Below are positions 41,521 through 48,670 of a stretch of 48,670 nucleotides of DNA, piece by piece. The stretch comes from Streptacidiphilus anmyonensis (GTDB lineage: Bacteria > Actinomycetota > Actinomycetes > Streptomycetales > Streptomycetaceae): assembly GCF_000787855.1 (NCBI RefSeq), contig NZ_BBPQ01000021.1, positions 57,302 to 105,971 on the forward strand. Direction: 5' to 3'. How positions within the stretch are numbered: position 1 is the stretch's first letter; every line of letters starts with the position of its first letter. The notes under the pieces were generated by a model, which was not told the DNA's origin, searched no databases, and saw only the letters and a list, made by a program, of their open reading frames with translations. The translations under genes were made by a program, and so were the position numbers.

Positions 41521-43089
41521 TCACTCCTCCTCGACGATGCCGGTCTCCTCCAGGTCCAGCGCGCGCTGGAGCCGCCGCCTGGTCCCGTCGGTGATGCGGC
41601 GCTCCTCGTAGAGCCGGGCCAGCTCCGCCGACTCGGCGCGGATCAGCTCGTGCCGCAGGTCCCGATGGGCGGCCATGAGCGTGGAGTCGGCGTCGAGTTC
41701 CTCGTCCAGCAGCGCCCTGGCGTGGTCCAGGCGGGCCTGGAGGCTGCGGCGCAGCTGCTCGACGACGACCTCCGGCGCGGCCTCGACGTCGGCGACCTGC
41801 TCGAGCCGGGCCAGACCCGCGCGGGCGAGGCGGTCGCGCGCCTCGGCCTCCTCGCGGGCGGTCGCCGCCGGCTCCAGCGCGATGCGCGAGGCGCGCACGA
41901 CCGGGGCGAGCGTGAAGCCTTGGAGCACCAGCGTCAGCACCACCACCCCGGTGGTCAGCACCAGCACCAGCGAGCGGTGCGGCAGAGGCTGCCCGTCGTC
42001 CGCGACCAGCGGGATCGAGAGGGCGGCCGCCAGCGGCATGACGCCGCGCGTCCCCGCCCAGGAGATGACGGCCGGCACCCGCCACGAGACCGCGGCGACG
42101 CCGCGACGCCGCTGCATGGCCGCCGACATCGGGAAGACCCAGAGCATCCGGGTGGCGATCAGCAGCGCCGCGATGGCCACCACGACGAGCGGCCAGGTCA
42201 TCGCGTCCGCGCCCAGGCCGTGGATGAGCGACGGCAGTTCCAGCCCGATGACGGCGAAGACGACGCTCTCCAGCAGGAAGACGACGGTCTGGTAGACGGC
42301 GTGCACCTGGAGCCGGATGCGGGCGCCGGTCAGGCGGTGGCCCATCGAGCCCAGCGTCACGCCCGCCACCACGACGGCGGTGACGCCGGAGGTGTGCGCG
42401 TCCTCGGCCAGCACGTAGGCGGCGTAGGGGGTGACCAGCGCGATCACCGTCTCCAGGACCGGGTCCTCGGTGCGCTTGCGGATCTGCGCGACCGCGAGCG
42501 CGACCAGCCACCCGACGACCGCGCCGCCGCCGCCCAGCAGCGCGAACTCGCCCGCCGCGCGCGGCAGGGAGAAGGCTCCGCCCGCCACGGCCGTGCCGAC
42601 CGCGACCTTGAACAGCACCAGGCTGGTCGCGTCGTTGAACAGGCTCTCGGCCTGCACCATGACCTGGATCCGCGGCGGCAGCGAGAGCCTGCGTCCCAGC
42701 GCGGTCACCGCGACGGGGTCGGTGCTGGCCAGCACCGCGCCGAGCACGAAGGCCATGGGCGCGGAGAGCGGGGTCAGCGCGCCCGCGAGCAGGCCCACGG
42801 CCCCGGCCGAGGCCAGCACCAGTCCGAAGGCGAGCAGCGCCACCGGCCGCCAGACCAGCCGCAAGTCGCGCACGGATATCTCCTCGGCGGAGGCGTAGAG
42901 CAGCGGCGGCAGCACGCCGATGCTGATGACCTGCGGCGGCACGTGCAGATCGGGGGTGAAGGGCAGTGCGCCGATCACGACGCCCGCGACCACGAGCAGC
43001 GAGGGCGCGGGCAGACTCCATCGCCTGGCCCCGGTGGCCACCAGGGTGGCCAGGGCCACCAGCAGCAGAATGGCGGTCAGATCGGTCAT
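41521..43089 (-). CDS. CPA1-family sodium/proton antiporter
   Basis: 522 residues. About twelve membrane helices fill the first 410 residues. GAVLASTDPVAVTALG carries the ion-binding Asp, and FNDATSLVLFKVAVG and WAGTRGVMPLAAALS are also conserved. A cytoplasmic tail of about 110 residues is Glu/Arg-rich and helical, probably regulatory. It exchanges Na+ or K+ for protons for pH and salt balance. The ATG is supported by the first helix TAILLLVALATLVATG. Confidence 0.92.
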   Translation of the reverse strand: MTDLTAILLLVALATLVATGARRWSLPAPSLLVVAGVVIGALPFTPDLHVPPQVISIGVLPPLLYASAEEISVRDLRLVWRPVALLAFGLVLASAGAVGLLAGALTPLSAPMAFVLGAVLASTDPVAVTALGRRLSLPPRIQVMVQAESLFNDATSLVLFKVAVGTAVAGGAFSLPRAAGEFALLGGGGAVVGWLVALAVAQIRKRTEDPVLETVIALVTPYAAYVLAEDAHTSGVTAVVVAGVTLGSMGHRLTGARIRLQVHAVYQTVVFLLESVVFAVIGLELPSLIHGLGADAMTWPLVVVAIAALLIATRMLWVFPMSAAMQRRRGVAAVSWRVPAVISWAGTRGVMPLAAALSIPLVADDGQPLPHRSLVLVLTTGVVVLTLVLQGFTLAPVVRASRIALEPAATAREEAEARDRLARAGLARLEQVADVEAAPEVVVEQLRRSLQARLDHARALLDEELDADSTLMAAHRDLRHELIRAESAELARLYEERRITDGTRRRLQRALDLEETGIVEEE

Positions 43090-43441
43090 CGGCGCGGGGC
43101 TTCCGGTCTCTCGTGCGGCAACAGACGGGTCCCGGGGCGTCTCGGCCCCGGCTCGCCGACCAGGCTTCCCGGCTCACCTCGCGCGGGTCCGGCGCGCTGG
43201 CGCGCACGGACTCCGTAAAGATCCTGTCAAGACGGGGCGGTCGAACGCAAGCCCGAACGGGTGAGAGCGTCGGCAGAGCTCCCGTCGAGGACCCGCAGAG
43301 CACCGGAGGGGCCGCTGACGCGGGCCGGTGACGCCGGCCGCGCCGCGCAGCGGACCGCCCCCGGCGCAGCGGCGCCGGGGGCGGTGGTGACGGGGTCTCA
43401 GCGGAGTCCGTCGGGTGCATCGCACGGGTCGGGTCCTCGGG
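43090..43441. other. Intergenic region upstream of the antiporter
   Basis: About 350 nt. It holds a TTGACA on the minus strand near 43232 that may be part of the antiporter promoter, and the terminator of the beta-lactamase-fold gene. No gene is seen. Confidence 0.4.
43354..43385 (-). terminator. Terminator after the beta-lactamase-fold gene
   Basis: A perfect 14-bp stem (43354-43367 with 43372-43385) with a 4-nt loop, about 56 nt after the stop at 43442. Confidence 0.75.
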
Positions 43442-44422
43442 TCAGCCCTTGACCGACCCGTACGGCGCCGAGCCGTCTCCGGTCGCGACGCGCGGAGCGT
43501 CGGAGCCCGGCTGTGCGAGCGGCTGCTCCATCGCCCGGCGAGGCGACGGGGCTCCGCCCGCCGTGCTGGAGATGTCCCCCAGGTCGTGGTGGACCTGGAG
43601 CGCGACGCGCTCGATGGTCGTGATCCCGTACTCCATGGTCGACTGGTTGTCGGTCAGCACGACCATGCGGTAGTCACGGCCGCCGCCGTTGAAGATGCCC
43701 AGGCTGTTCACGCGCCAGCCGAGGGTGGCGCGCGGCAGCCAGCCGTTCTTGACGTGGGCCGTGACGCCCTTCGGGGTCCCGTAGGGCGTGCCCCAGCGCT
43801 GGTCGCTCTCGACGCTCGCCATCAGGCTCTGCGCGAAGGCCTTGCCGTTGGCGGTGAGCACGTCCGTGCGGTCGGTCAGCGCGTCGAGCAGCATCATCTC
43901 GTCGTGGGCGGTGATCTGGGTCAGGCCCCAGTAGCCGCCCGGCCCGAGGACCGTGTGGGTCATGCCCACCTTCTTGAGGAAGGCGTTGATCTCGGAACGG
44001 CCCAGGTAGTTCCACAGGTTGGTGGCGGCCTGGTTGTCCGAGTTCTGGATCATCGGGCGCAGGTTGCTGAGCTCGTACTCGTTGAGGTACTTGCCCTTCT
44101 CCTTCCACAGCACCGTCCCCATGATCGCCGCCTTGACGACGCTCGCTGAGTCGAAGTGGTAGGTGGCGTGCAGGGAGCAGGAGACCCCCGTGTGCGGATC
44201 CCACACGTCCAGCGCGTAGGTGTCCGTGCGGCCGTGCAGCGCTGACGTGATGTCACGCGAGAGCTTGGCCGCGAGCGAGGGGTGGCTGGTGGAGGTGCAG
44301 ACGGGGGTGGTCGCCGCGGCGGCCGGCTGGGCGAGGCCCAGCGGGGCCAGGGTGGCGACGGCGACGGCGCCGAGCCCCCCGGCCAGCGCGCGCTTCGCGC
44401 GCGCCTTGAAGGATGATGCCAC
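43442..44422 (-). CDS. Secreted serine hydrolase of the class A beta-lactamase fold
   Basis: 326 residues. A Sec signal peptide ends near QPAAAA (about 32-37). The active-site set is Ser94-x-x-Lys97 (SVVK), Ser128-Asp-Asn (NSDNQA) and Lys225-Asn-Gly (HVKNGWL) in place of KTG. No ExxLN motif is seen in the omega-loop region (about 155-172), where class A enzymes keep their deacylating Glu. It may be a penicillin-binding or esterase-like protein rather than a true beta-lactamase. The GTG at 44422 is chosen for GGAAGGA at 9 nt; an ATG at 44458 is less likely. Confidence 0.8.
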   Translation of the reverse strand: MASSFKARAKRALAGGLGAVAVATLAPLGLAQPAAAATTPVCTSTSHPSLAAKLSRDITSALHGRTDTYALDVWDPHTGVSCSLHATYHFDSASVVKAAIMGTVLWKEKGKYLNEYELSNLRPMIQNSDNQAATNLWNYLGRSEINAFLKKVGMTHTVLGPGGYWGLTQITAHDEMMLLDALTDRTDVLTANGKAFAQSLMASVESDQRWGTPYGTPKGVTAHVKNGWLPRATLGWRVNSLGIFNGGGRDYRMVVLTDNQSTMEYGITTIERVALQVHHDLGDISSTAGGAPSPRRAMEQPLAQPGSDAPRVATGDGSAPYGSVKG

Positions 44423-44462
44423 CGAAATGGATCCTTCCGACGTCGGAACAGGTCGCATGTGC

Positions 44463-44515
44463 TAGACGAGTGTGCGAGTTGACGCCTCGTCTACACAGCA
44501 GACTTTCCGAAAGTC
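44463..44515. promoter_or_regulatory. Two inverted repeats upstream of the beta-lactamase-fold gene
   Basis: TAGACGAG (44463-44470) pairs with CTCGTCTA (44486-44493), and GACTTTC-C-GAAAGTC (44501-44515) is a 15-bp palindrome. They lie between the start of this gene and the end of the ABC exporter gene. Confidence 0.5.
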
Positions 44516-44555
44516 GGATCGGGTTGCAGCAAAGTTGCACCGAAAAGGGTAACGA

Positions 44556-46394
44556 TCAGGTGATGAGCTCCGGCTCGGGCTGATGACCGGTGCCGTCCCT
44601 GGCCACCAGCGCCGCGTAGTGCCCGCCGAGGGCCAGCAGCTTCTCGTGCGTGCCGCGTTCGACGATCCGGCCCGCGTCGAGCACCACGATCTCGTCGGCG
44701 TCGCGGACGGTGGAGAGCCGGTGCGCGATGGTGATGGTGGTCCGGCCGGCGGTGAGGTGGTCCAGCGCCTGCTGGACGGCCTGCTCGGTCTGGGTGTCCA
44801 GCGCGCTCGTCGCCTCGTCCAGGACCAGGACCGGCGGATCGCGCAGGATGGTCCGGGCGATGGCCAGGCGCTGCTTCTCGCCGCCGGAGAAGCGGTAGCC
44901 GCGCTCGCCGACCAGCGTCGCGTAGCCGTCCGGCAGTGAGGCGATGTGGTCGTGGATCTGCGCGGCGCGCGCCGCCGCCTCCAGTTCCGCGTCGGTCGCG
45001 TCGGGCTTGGCGAAGCGCAGGTTCTCTGCGACGGAGGCGTGGAACAGGTAGGTCTCCTGGGAGACCACGCCGACCGCGTCCGCGAGCGCCGCGAAGCTGA
45101 GGTCGCGCACGTCCGTCCCGTCGATGGTGACCCGGCCCTGCGTCACGTCGTACAGGCGCGGCACCAGGTAGCTGAGCGTGGTCTTGCCCGAGCCCGTCTC
45201 GCCGACCACGGCGAGGCTGCCGCCGGGCGGGACGGTCAGGTCGACGTCCTCGAGCGTCGGGCGCTCCTGCCGGCTCTCGTAGCGGAACCCCACGCCCTCG
45301 AAGCGCACCTCGCCGCGGGCGCGACCGGCCGGGGTGAGCGCGTCCGGGCGCTCGGTGATGTCCGGCACCAGGTCCAGGTACTCGAAGATGCGCTGGAACA
45401 GCGCCAGCGAGACCTGCACGGCGACGCCGACCTGGAGCAGCGAGACCGCCGGTCGGAACAGGCTCTGCTGGAGGGAGGTGAACGCGACCAGCGTGCCGAG
45501 CGAGATCGCGGCGCCGTGCGCGCCGGCGAGCCCCGCCGCCCAGTAGATGACGGCCGGCATCGCGGCCATGACGATCTGGATCGTCGACTGCCGCCAGCGC
45601 CCGGCCATGTCGGCGCGCACCTCGAGGTCGGCCAGCGAGGCCGACTCGCGGGCGAAGTCCTGGCTGAGGGCGCGCGAGCGCCCCATCGTGCGGCCCAGCA
45701 GGATGCCGGAGACCGACAGCGACTCCTGCATGATCGAGGAGATCGACGCGAGCTGCCGCTGCCGGTCGCCCGCTATCCGCCGCCGCTCGTTGCCGACCCG
45801 GCGGCTGATCCAGACGAACACCGGCAGCAGACACAGCGAGACGATCGTCAGCTGCCAGTCCAGCGCCGCCATGGCGATGACGGTCGCGACGACCGACGTC
45901 GAGTTGGAGACCAGGGAAGTGGCCGTGGAGGTGACCGTGGCCTGCATTCCGCCGATGTCGTTGGCGATCCGCGACTGCACCTCGCCGGTGCGGGTGCGGG
46001 TGAAGAACGCCAACGGCATCCGCTGCAGGTGCGCGTAGACGGCGGTGCGCAGGTCGTGCATGACGTGCTGGCCGACGCTGGTGGACAGGTACGTCTGCCA
46101 GACGTTGAACACCGAGTTCGCGACGGCCACAGCGATCATGCCGGCGGCCAGCAGGGTCAGCAGACCCGTGCGCCGCTCGGGGATCGCCACGTCCAGGATC
46201 GCCCGCAGCAGGAACGGCGAGGCGACCGACACCAGGGACGACAGGCCCACCAGCACCGCGACCACGGTGAGCCGCCCCCGGTAGGCACGGAACAGCCGCA
46301 GGATGCGTCGCAGCTGCCTCGGCGGCCGTGGCGCGTCGGGATCGCGCGGCGGGGGAGTCCAGCCGGGACCGGGAGGTTTCATGCCGTCGAGCAT
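44556..46394 (-). CDS. ABC exporter, fused membrane and ATPase domains
   Basis: 612 residues, the standard half-transporter. A six-helix membrane domain (about 40-330) precedes the ATPase with Walker A GETGSGKTTLS, signature FSGGEKQRLAIAR and Walker B VLVLDEATSALD, then the switch His (IAHRLST). It should work as a homodimer to export a drug, lipid or peptide. The ATG at 46394 has no ribosome site. An AATAAT -10-like box stands 5-10 nt upstream, inside an AT-rich palindrome. A MarR regulator lies nearby. Confidence 0.93.
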   Translation of the reverse strand: MLDGMKPPGPGWTPPPRDPDAPRPPRQLRRILRLFRAYRGRLTVVAVLVGLSSLVSVASPFLLRAILDVAIPERRTGLLTLLAAGMIAVAVANSVFNVWQTYLSTSVGQHVMHDLRTAVYAHLQRMPLAFFTRTRTGEVQSRIANDIGGMQATVTSTATSLVSNSTSVVATVIAMAALDWQLTIVSLCLLPVFVWISRRVGNERRRIAGDRQRQLASISSIMQESLSVSGILLGRTMGRSRALSQDFARESASLADLEVRADMAGRWRQSTIQIVMAAMPAVIYWAAGLAGAHGAAISLGTLVAFTSLQQSLFRPAVSLLQVGVAVQVSLALFQRIFEYLDLVPDITERPDALTPAGRARGEVRFEGVGFRYESRQERPTLEDVDLTVPPGGSLAVVGETGSGKTTLSYLVPRLYDVTQGRVTIDGTDVRDLSFAALADAVGVVSQETYLFHASVAENLRFAKPDATDAELEAAARAAQIHDHIASLPDGYATLVGERGYRFSGGEKQRLAIARTILRDPPVLVLDEATSALDTQTEQAVQQALDHLTAGRTTITIAHRLSTVRDADEIVVLDAGRIVERGTHEKLLALGGHYAALVARDGTGHQPEPELIT

Positions 46395-46396
46395 AG

Positions 46397-46423
46397 CTCA
46401 TTATTGCTGTCGCTAATAGTGAG
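46397..46423. promoter_or_regulatory. AT-rich 27-bp palindrome at the ABC exporter start
   Basis: CTCA-T-TATT is mirrored by AATA-G-TGAG around a 9-nt centre. It covers the likely -10 box and abuts the start codon. Its AT content is striking in this genome and fits a MarR operator. Confidence 0.6.
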
Positions 46424-46455
46424 TTTTGCTCAGTACATTGCCTCGGGGGCATCGC

Positions 46456-46779
46456 TCAGTGCCGCAGGCTGTCCGCGCCCCGGTAGCCCTGCGGGACGCC
46501 CGGGACCAGGATCACGTCGGCGACCATGTGGCGGGTGCGCAGCTCCAGGATGTCGCGGTAGACGGGGGAGTCGTACCAGGCCCGGGCCCGCTCGATGTCG
46601 GGGAACTCGATCAGGATCAGGTCGCCGACCCAGCTGCCCTCCCGGGCCTCGGCCGGGTTCCCGTGGATCAGGAACCGGCCGCCGAAGGGGTCGAGGGTGG
46701 CGTCGATCCGCTCCAGGTACTCGACGATGTCCGGGCCGAACTCGACGGAGTGGACGTGGGCCATGGCGTAGGCGGTCAT
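46456..46779 (-). CDS. DUF1330 domain protein
   Basis: 107 residues, dimeric alpha-beta barrel type. Family segments are VEYLERIDATLDPFGGRFL, LILIEFPDIERARAWYDSP and LELRTRHMVADVILVPG. Biochemical role unknown for the family. GAGGAG lies before the ATG. It sits between a MarR gene and the ABC exporter in the same direction and may share their control. Confidence 0.88.
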   Translation of the reverse strand: MTAYAMAHVHSVEFGPDIVEYLERIDATLDPFGGRFLIHGNPAEAREGSWVGDLILIEFPDIERARAWYDSPVYRDILELRTRHMVADVILVPGVPQGYRGADSLRH

Positions 46780-46892
46780 CTCGCTGCTCCTCAGCGCTCT
46801 GCGGTGCTCCGGCTTCCCGGTGCCCCGGCTTCGATGACTCCACCCTCGCGGACGGCGCGCGACGGCGAATCCGTCGTGCTTAGGTACTGCCC

Positions 46893-47447
46893 TCAGGCTG
46901 GATCGGCATCCGCCTCGGCGTCGGCCTCGGCCTCGGCCTCGGCGAGGTTGTGCTCCAGGCGCTCCAGCGTGCGCAGCGCGTCGGCGCGCTCCTCGGGGGT
47001 CAGGTCCGCGGTGACGAGGTCCTCGAGCCTGCTCCAGCTCTGTTCGACCTCGCGGCGCAGGGCGTGGCTGGCCGCGGTGGGCTCGATGAGGGAGGCGCGC
47101 CCGTCGGTGGGGTCCGGGTGGCGGCGGACGAAGCCCGCCTGCTCCAGGCGCCGGACCGTGCGCGTCATGGTGGCGGCGTCGGAGTCCAGCAGTCGGACCA
47201 GGTCAGTCTGGCGCTGCGGCCCGAGCTCCCACAGGTGCATCATGACCAGCTCCTGTCCGGGGTGCAGGCCGATGCGGCGCAGGAGTTGGCCGGCGTGCAT
47301 GCGGTGCAGCCGGGCGAGGCGGAAGATCGCGTGGCTGATGGGCCCGCCGCCGGCCGCGGCCGGCACCGGAACGCTGGCGCTCAGCCCGCGTCCTGCCGGA
47401 CCGTCTTCCGCCGGGCCGTCTGCGGCAGCCGGTGTGGACTGGGTCAT
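46893..47447 (-). CDS. MarR-family transcriptional regulator
   Basis: 184 residues from the ATG at 47447, which has GAGG five nt upstream; an in-frame TTG at 47480 lacks a ribosome site. The winged helix spans about 50-125 (LGPQRQTDLVRLLDSDAATM, then VRRLEQAGFVRRHPDPTDGR). The C-terminus is an acidic Ala-Glu/Asp repeat encoded by hexanucleotide units (46905-46942). It is divergent from an Old Yellow Enzyme gene and upstream of DUF1330 and ABC exporter genes, all plausible targets. Confidence 0.9.
   Translation of the reverse strand: MTQSTPAAADGPAEDGPAGRGLSASVPVPAAAGGGPISHAIFRLARLHRMHAGQLLRRIGLHPGQELVMMHLWELGPQRQTDLVRLLDSDAATMTRTVRRLEQAGFVRRHPDPTDGRASLIEPTAASHALRREVEQSWSRLEDLVTADLTPEERADALRTLERLEHNLAEAEAEADAEADADPA
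46905..46942 (-). repeat. Hexanucleotide repeat encoding an Ala-Glu/Asp tail
   Basis: GCCGAG-type units on the minus strand encode the last residues (AEAEAEADAEADADPA) of the MarR protein. Confidence 0.8.
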
Positions 47448-47483
47448 CTCCGCCTCTGCTCCGTTTTCCTGATCGGTCAATTA

Positions 47484-47489
47484 AATCTA
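47484..47489 (-). promoter_or_regulatory. -10 box TAGATT for the MarR gene
   Basis: TAGATT on the minus strand would start transcription near 47477, just past the TTG at 47480, which favours the downstream ATG as the start of the MarR protein. Confidence 0.4.
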
Positions 47490-47553
47490 CCGCGTTGTGG
47501 GGGGTTGCTGCCGTCACACCTGCGCGTTTCTGCAAACATGCACGTCAATGTGC

Positions 47554-47567
47554 GTGACACAGGTCAC
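47554..47567. promoter_or_regulatory. CRP/FNR-like site GTGA-N6-TCAC
   Basis: GTGACACAGGTCAC matches the half-site geometry of CRP-family sites. It lies between the divergent MarR and Old Yellow Enzyme genes, about 75 nt upstream of the latter. Confidence 0.45.
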
Positions 47568-47641
47568 ATCGCGCCTCAGGAATGGCCCGCGAGGATTTAC
47601 TTGTTCGGACAGGCATCCGTTCCATGCTTGAGGGAGAGATC

Positions 47642-48670
47642 ATGACTACTGCGTTCGATCCGATCGTCGTCGGCGGCAAGCCCCTGGCCAGCCGGATCGC
47701 GATGGCGCCGATGACCCGCAGCCGCGCCTACGGGCCCGGGGCGGAGCCGACGGAGCTGATGGCGACGTACTACGCCCAGCGCGCCGGGGCCGGGCTGATC
47801 GTCACGGAGGGCATCCAGCCCTCGGTGGTCGGGCAGGGCTACCCCGACACCCCCGGGCTGCACACGGCCGGGCAGGTGGCGGCCTGGCGACAGGTGACCG
47901 ACGCGGTGCACCGCGAGGGCGGGGTGATCTTCGCGCAGCTGATGCACACCGGCCGGATCGGCCACCCGAGCCTGCTGCCCGAGGGCCTGACGCCGGTGGG
48001 GCCGTCGGCCGTGGCCGCCCAGGGCCAGGTCTTCACCCACGAGGGACCGAAGGACTTCGTGACGCCGAAGGAGCTGAGCGAGGCGGAGATCCGGCAGACC
48101 ATCACCGACTTCGTCGCCGCCGCCCGTGGCGCCGTCGAGGCCGGCTTCGACGGGGTGGAGATCCACGGCGCCAACGGCTACCTGATCCACCAGTTACTCG
48201 CACCGAACTCGAACCGGCGCGCCGACGCGTGGGGCGGTGACGTGGAGGGCCGGATCCGGTTCGCCGTCGAGGTCACCACGGCCGTGGCCGAGGCGATCGG
48301 CAGCGACCGCGTGGGCCTGCGGATCTCGCCCGGCAACCCGTTCAACGACATCGCCGAGGACGCCCCCGCCGAGGTGTACGAGGCGCTGCTGGCGCAGCTC
48401 GCCGACCTGGACCTGGCCTACCTGCACCTGTTGGAGGGCCCGGACCGCGAGCTGACCGCGCGGCTGCGCAAGGCGTGGTCCGGGCCGTTCGTCCTCAACC
48501 CCTTCACCCACCCCGAGGCCACCGGCCCCGACGCGCTGAAGCTGGTCGAGGACGGCACCGCCGACATGATCGCCTACGGGGCGCTGTTCCTGGCCAACCC
48601 GGACCTGCCGGCCCGCCTGGCCGCAGGCGGGCCGTTCAACACCCCGGACGCGGCCACCTTCTACGGCGGC
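47642..48670 (+). CDS. Old Yellow Enzyme-family alkene reductase, partial at window end
   Basis: The first 343 residues of an FMN beta/alpha barrel; the family is about 360, so few residues are missing. His175-x-x-Asn178 (EIHGANGYL) binds and activates the substrate, Thr25 (PMTRSRA) contacts the flavin, and NRRADAWGGDVEGRIRF is a family block. It reduces activated C=C bonds of enals, enones or nitro compounds with NADPH. Codon 185 is TTA (48194-48196). GAGGGAGAG precedes the ATG. Divergent from the MarR regulator, which probably controls it. Confidence 0.9.
   Translation, partial: MTTAFDPIVVGGKPLASRIAMAPMTRSRAYGPGAEPTELMATYYAQRAGAGLIVTEGIQPSVVGQGYPDTPGLHTAGQVAAWRQVTDAVHREGGVIFAQLMHTGRIGHPSLLPEGLTPVGPSAVAAQGQVFTHEGPKDFVTPKELSEAEIRQTITDFVAAARGAVEAGFDGVEIHGANGYLIHQLLAPNSNRRADAWGGDVEGRIRFAVEVTTAVAEAIGSDRVGLRISPGNPFNDIAEDAPAEVYEALLAQLADLDLAYLHLLEGPDRELTARLRKAWSGPFVLNPFTHPEATGPDALKLVEDGTADMIAYGALFLANPDLPARLAAGGPFNTPDAATFYGG

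Noticed and set aside
47448-47480. TTG at 47480 as the MarR start
   Set aside because: No ribosome site, and a TAGATT box would place the transcript start past it; the ATG at 47447 has a good ribosome site.

Overview
The window is chromosomal DNA from a very GC-rich actinomycete, most likely of the Streptomycetales (Streptomyces, Kitasatospora or Streptacidiphilus type). The reasons are near-saturated G/C at third codon positions, frequent GTG and TTG starts, many Tat or Sec exported hydrolases, rare TTA codons, and a bacterial nitric oxide synthase oxygenase. I see no rRNA, tRNA, CRISPR array, insertion sequence, integrase or prophage gene. The genus is an inference.

Left part (0-11 kb): a small secreted protein and a small acidic protein; a Tat-exported flavin alcohol oxidase of the type II cholesterol oxidase kind, divergent from a sterol-type glycosyltransferase; a DUF4132 protein coupled to a 130-residue partner; an unknown beta-rich protein; a D-amino-acid oxidase; a coupled pair of about 100 residues each; a GNAT acetyltransferase, a SnoaL-like protein and an aldo/keto reductase. 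Lipid-flavoured part (11-22 kb): phospholipase C, DUF4291, secreted SGNH lipase, MGDG-synthase-like glycosyltransferase, ICMT-like methyltransferase, class 3 lipase with IPT domains, an AEC permease and an HD-domain ppGpp-hydrolase-like protein.

Middle (22-35 kb): an aminoglycoside-phosphotransferase-fold kinase with a small coiled-coil gene; an acyl-CoA dehydrogenase, thiolase and ketoacyl reductase run under a divergent TetR regulator; a complete sugar ABC importer (lipoprotein plus two permeases, no ATPase) behind an array of GAACG operator half-sites; a small CxxC protein; a DUF2306 membrane protein divergent from a histidine kinase and NarL-type regulator, with twin TACCCC-N4-GGGGTA palindromes between them.

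Right part (35-48.7 kb): nitric oxide synthase oxygenase divergent from a DeoR regulator and a lipoprotein; a three-gene amino-sugar or tagatose operon (SIS isomerase/deaminase, PfkB kinase with a very large insertion, class II aldolase); a CPA1 sodium/proton antiporter; a beta-lactamase-fold serine hydrolase; an ABC exporter, a DUF1330 protein and a MarR regulator; and an Old Yellow Enzyme gene that runs off the window edge.

The signals most worth following are regulatory and architectural. Four genes share a TANNNT-6 nt-ATG layout that predicts leaderless mRNAs. Several divergent promoters carry strong paired palindromes. One PfkB kinase is interrupted by about 155 low-complexity residues. 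The flavin oxidase has Tyr where relatives usually have the flavin-linking His. I found no convincing, entirely new multigene system; the DUF4132 pair and the 96/102-residue pair are the best candidates of unknown function.
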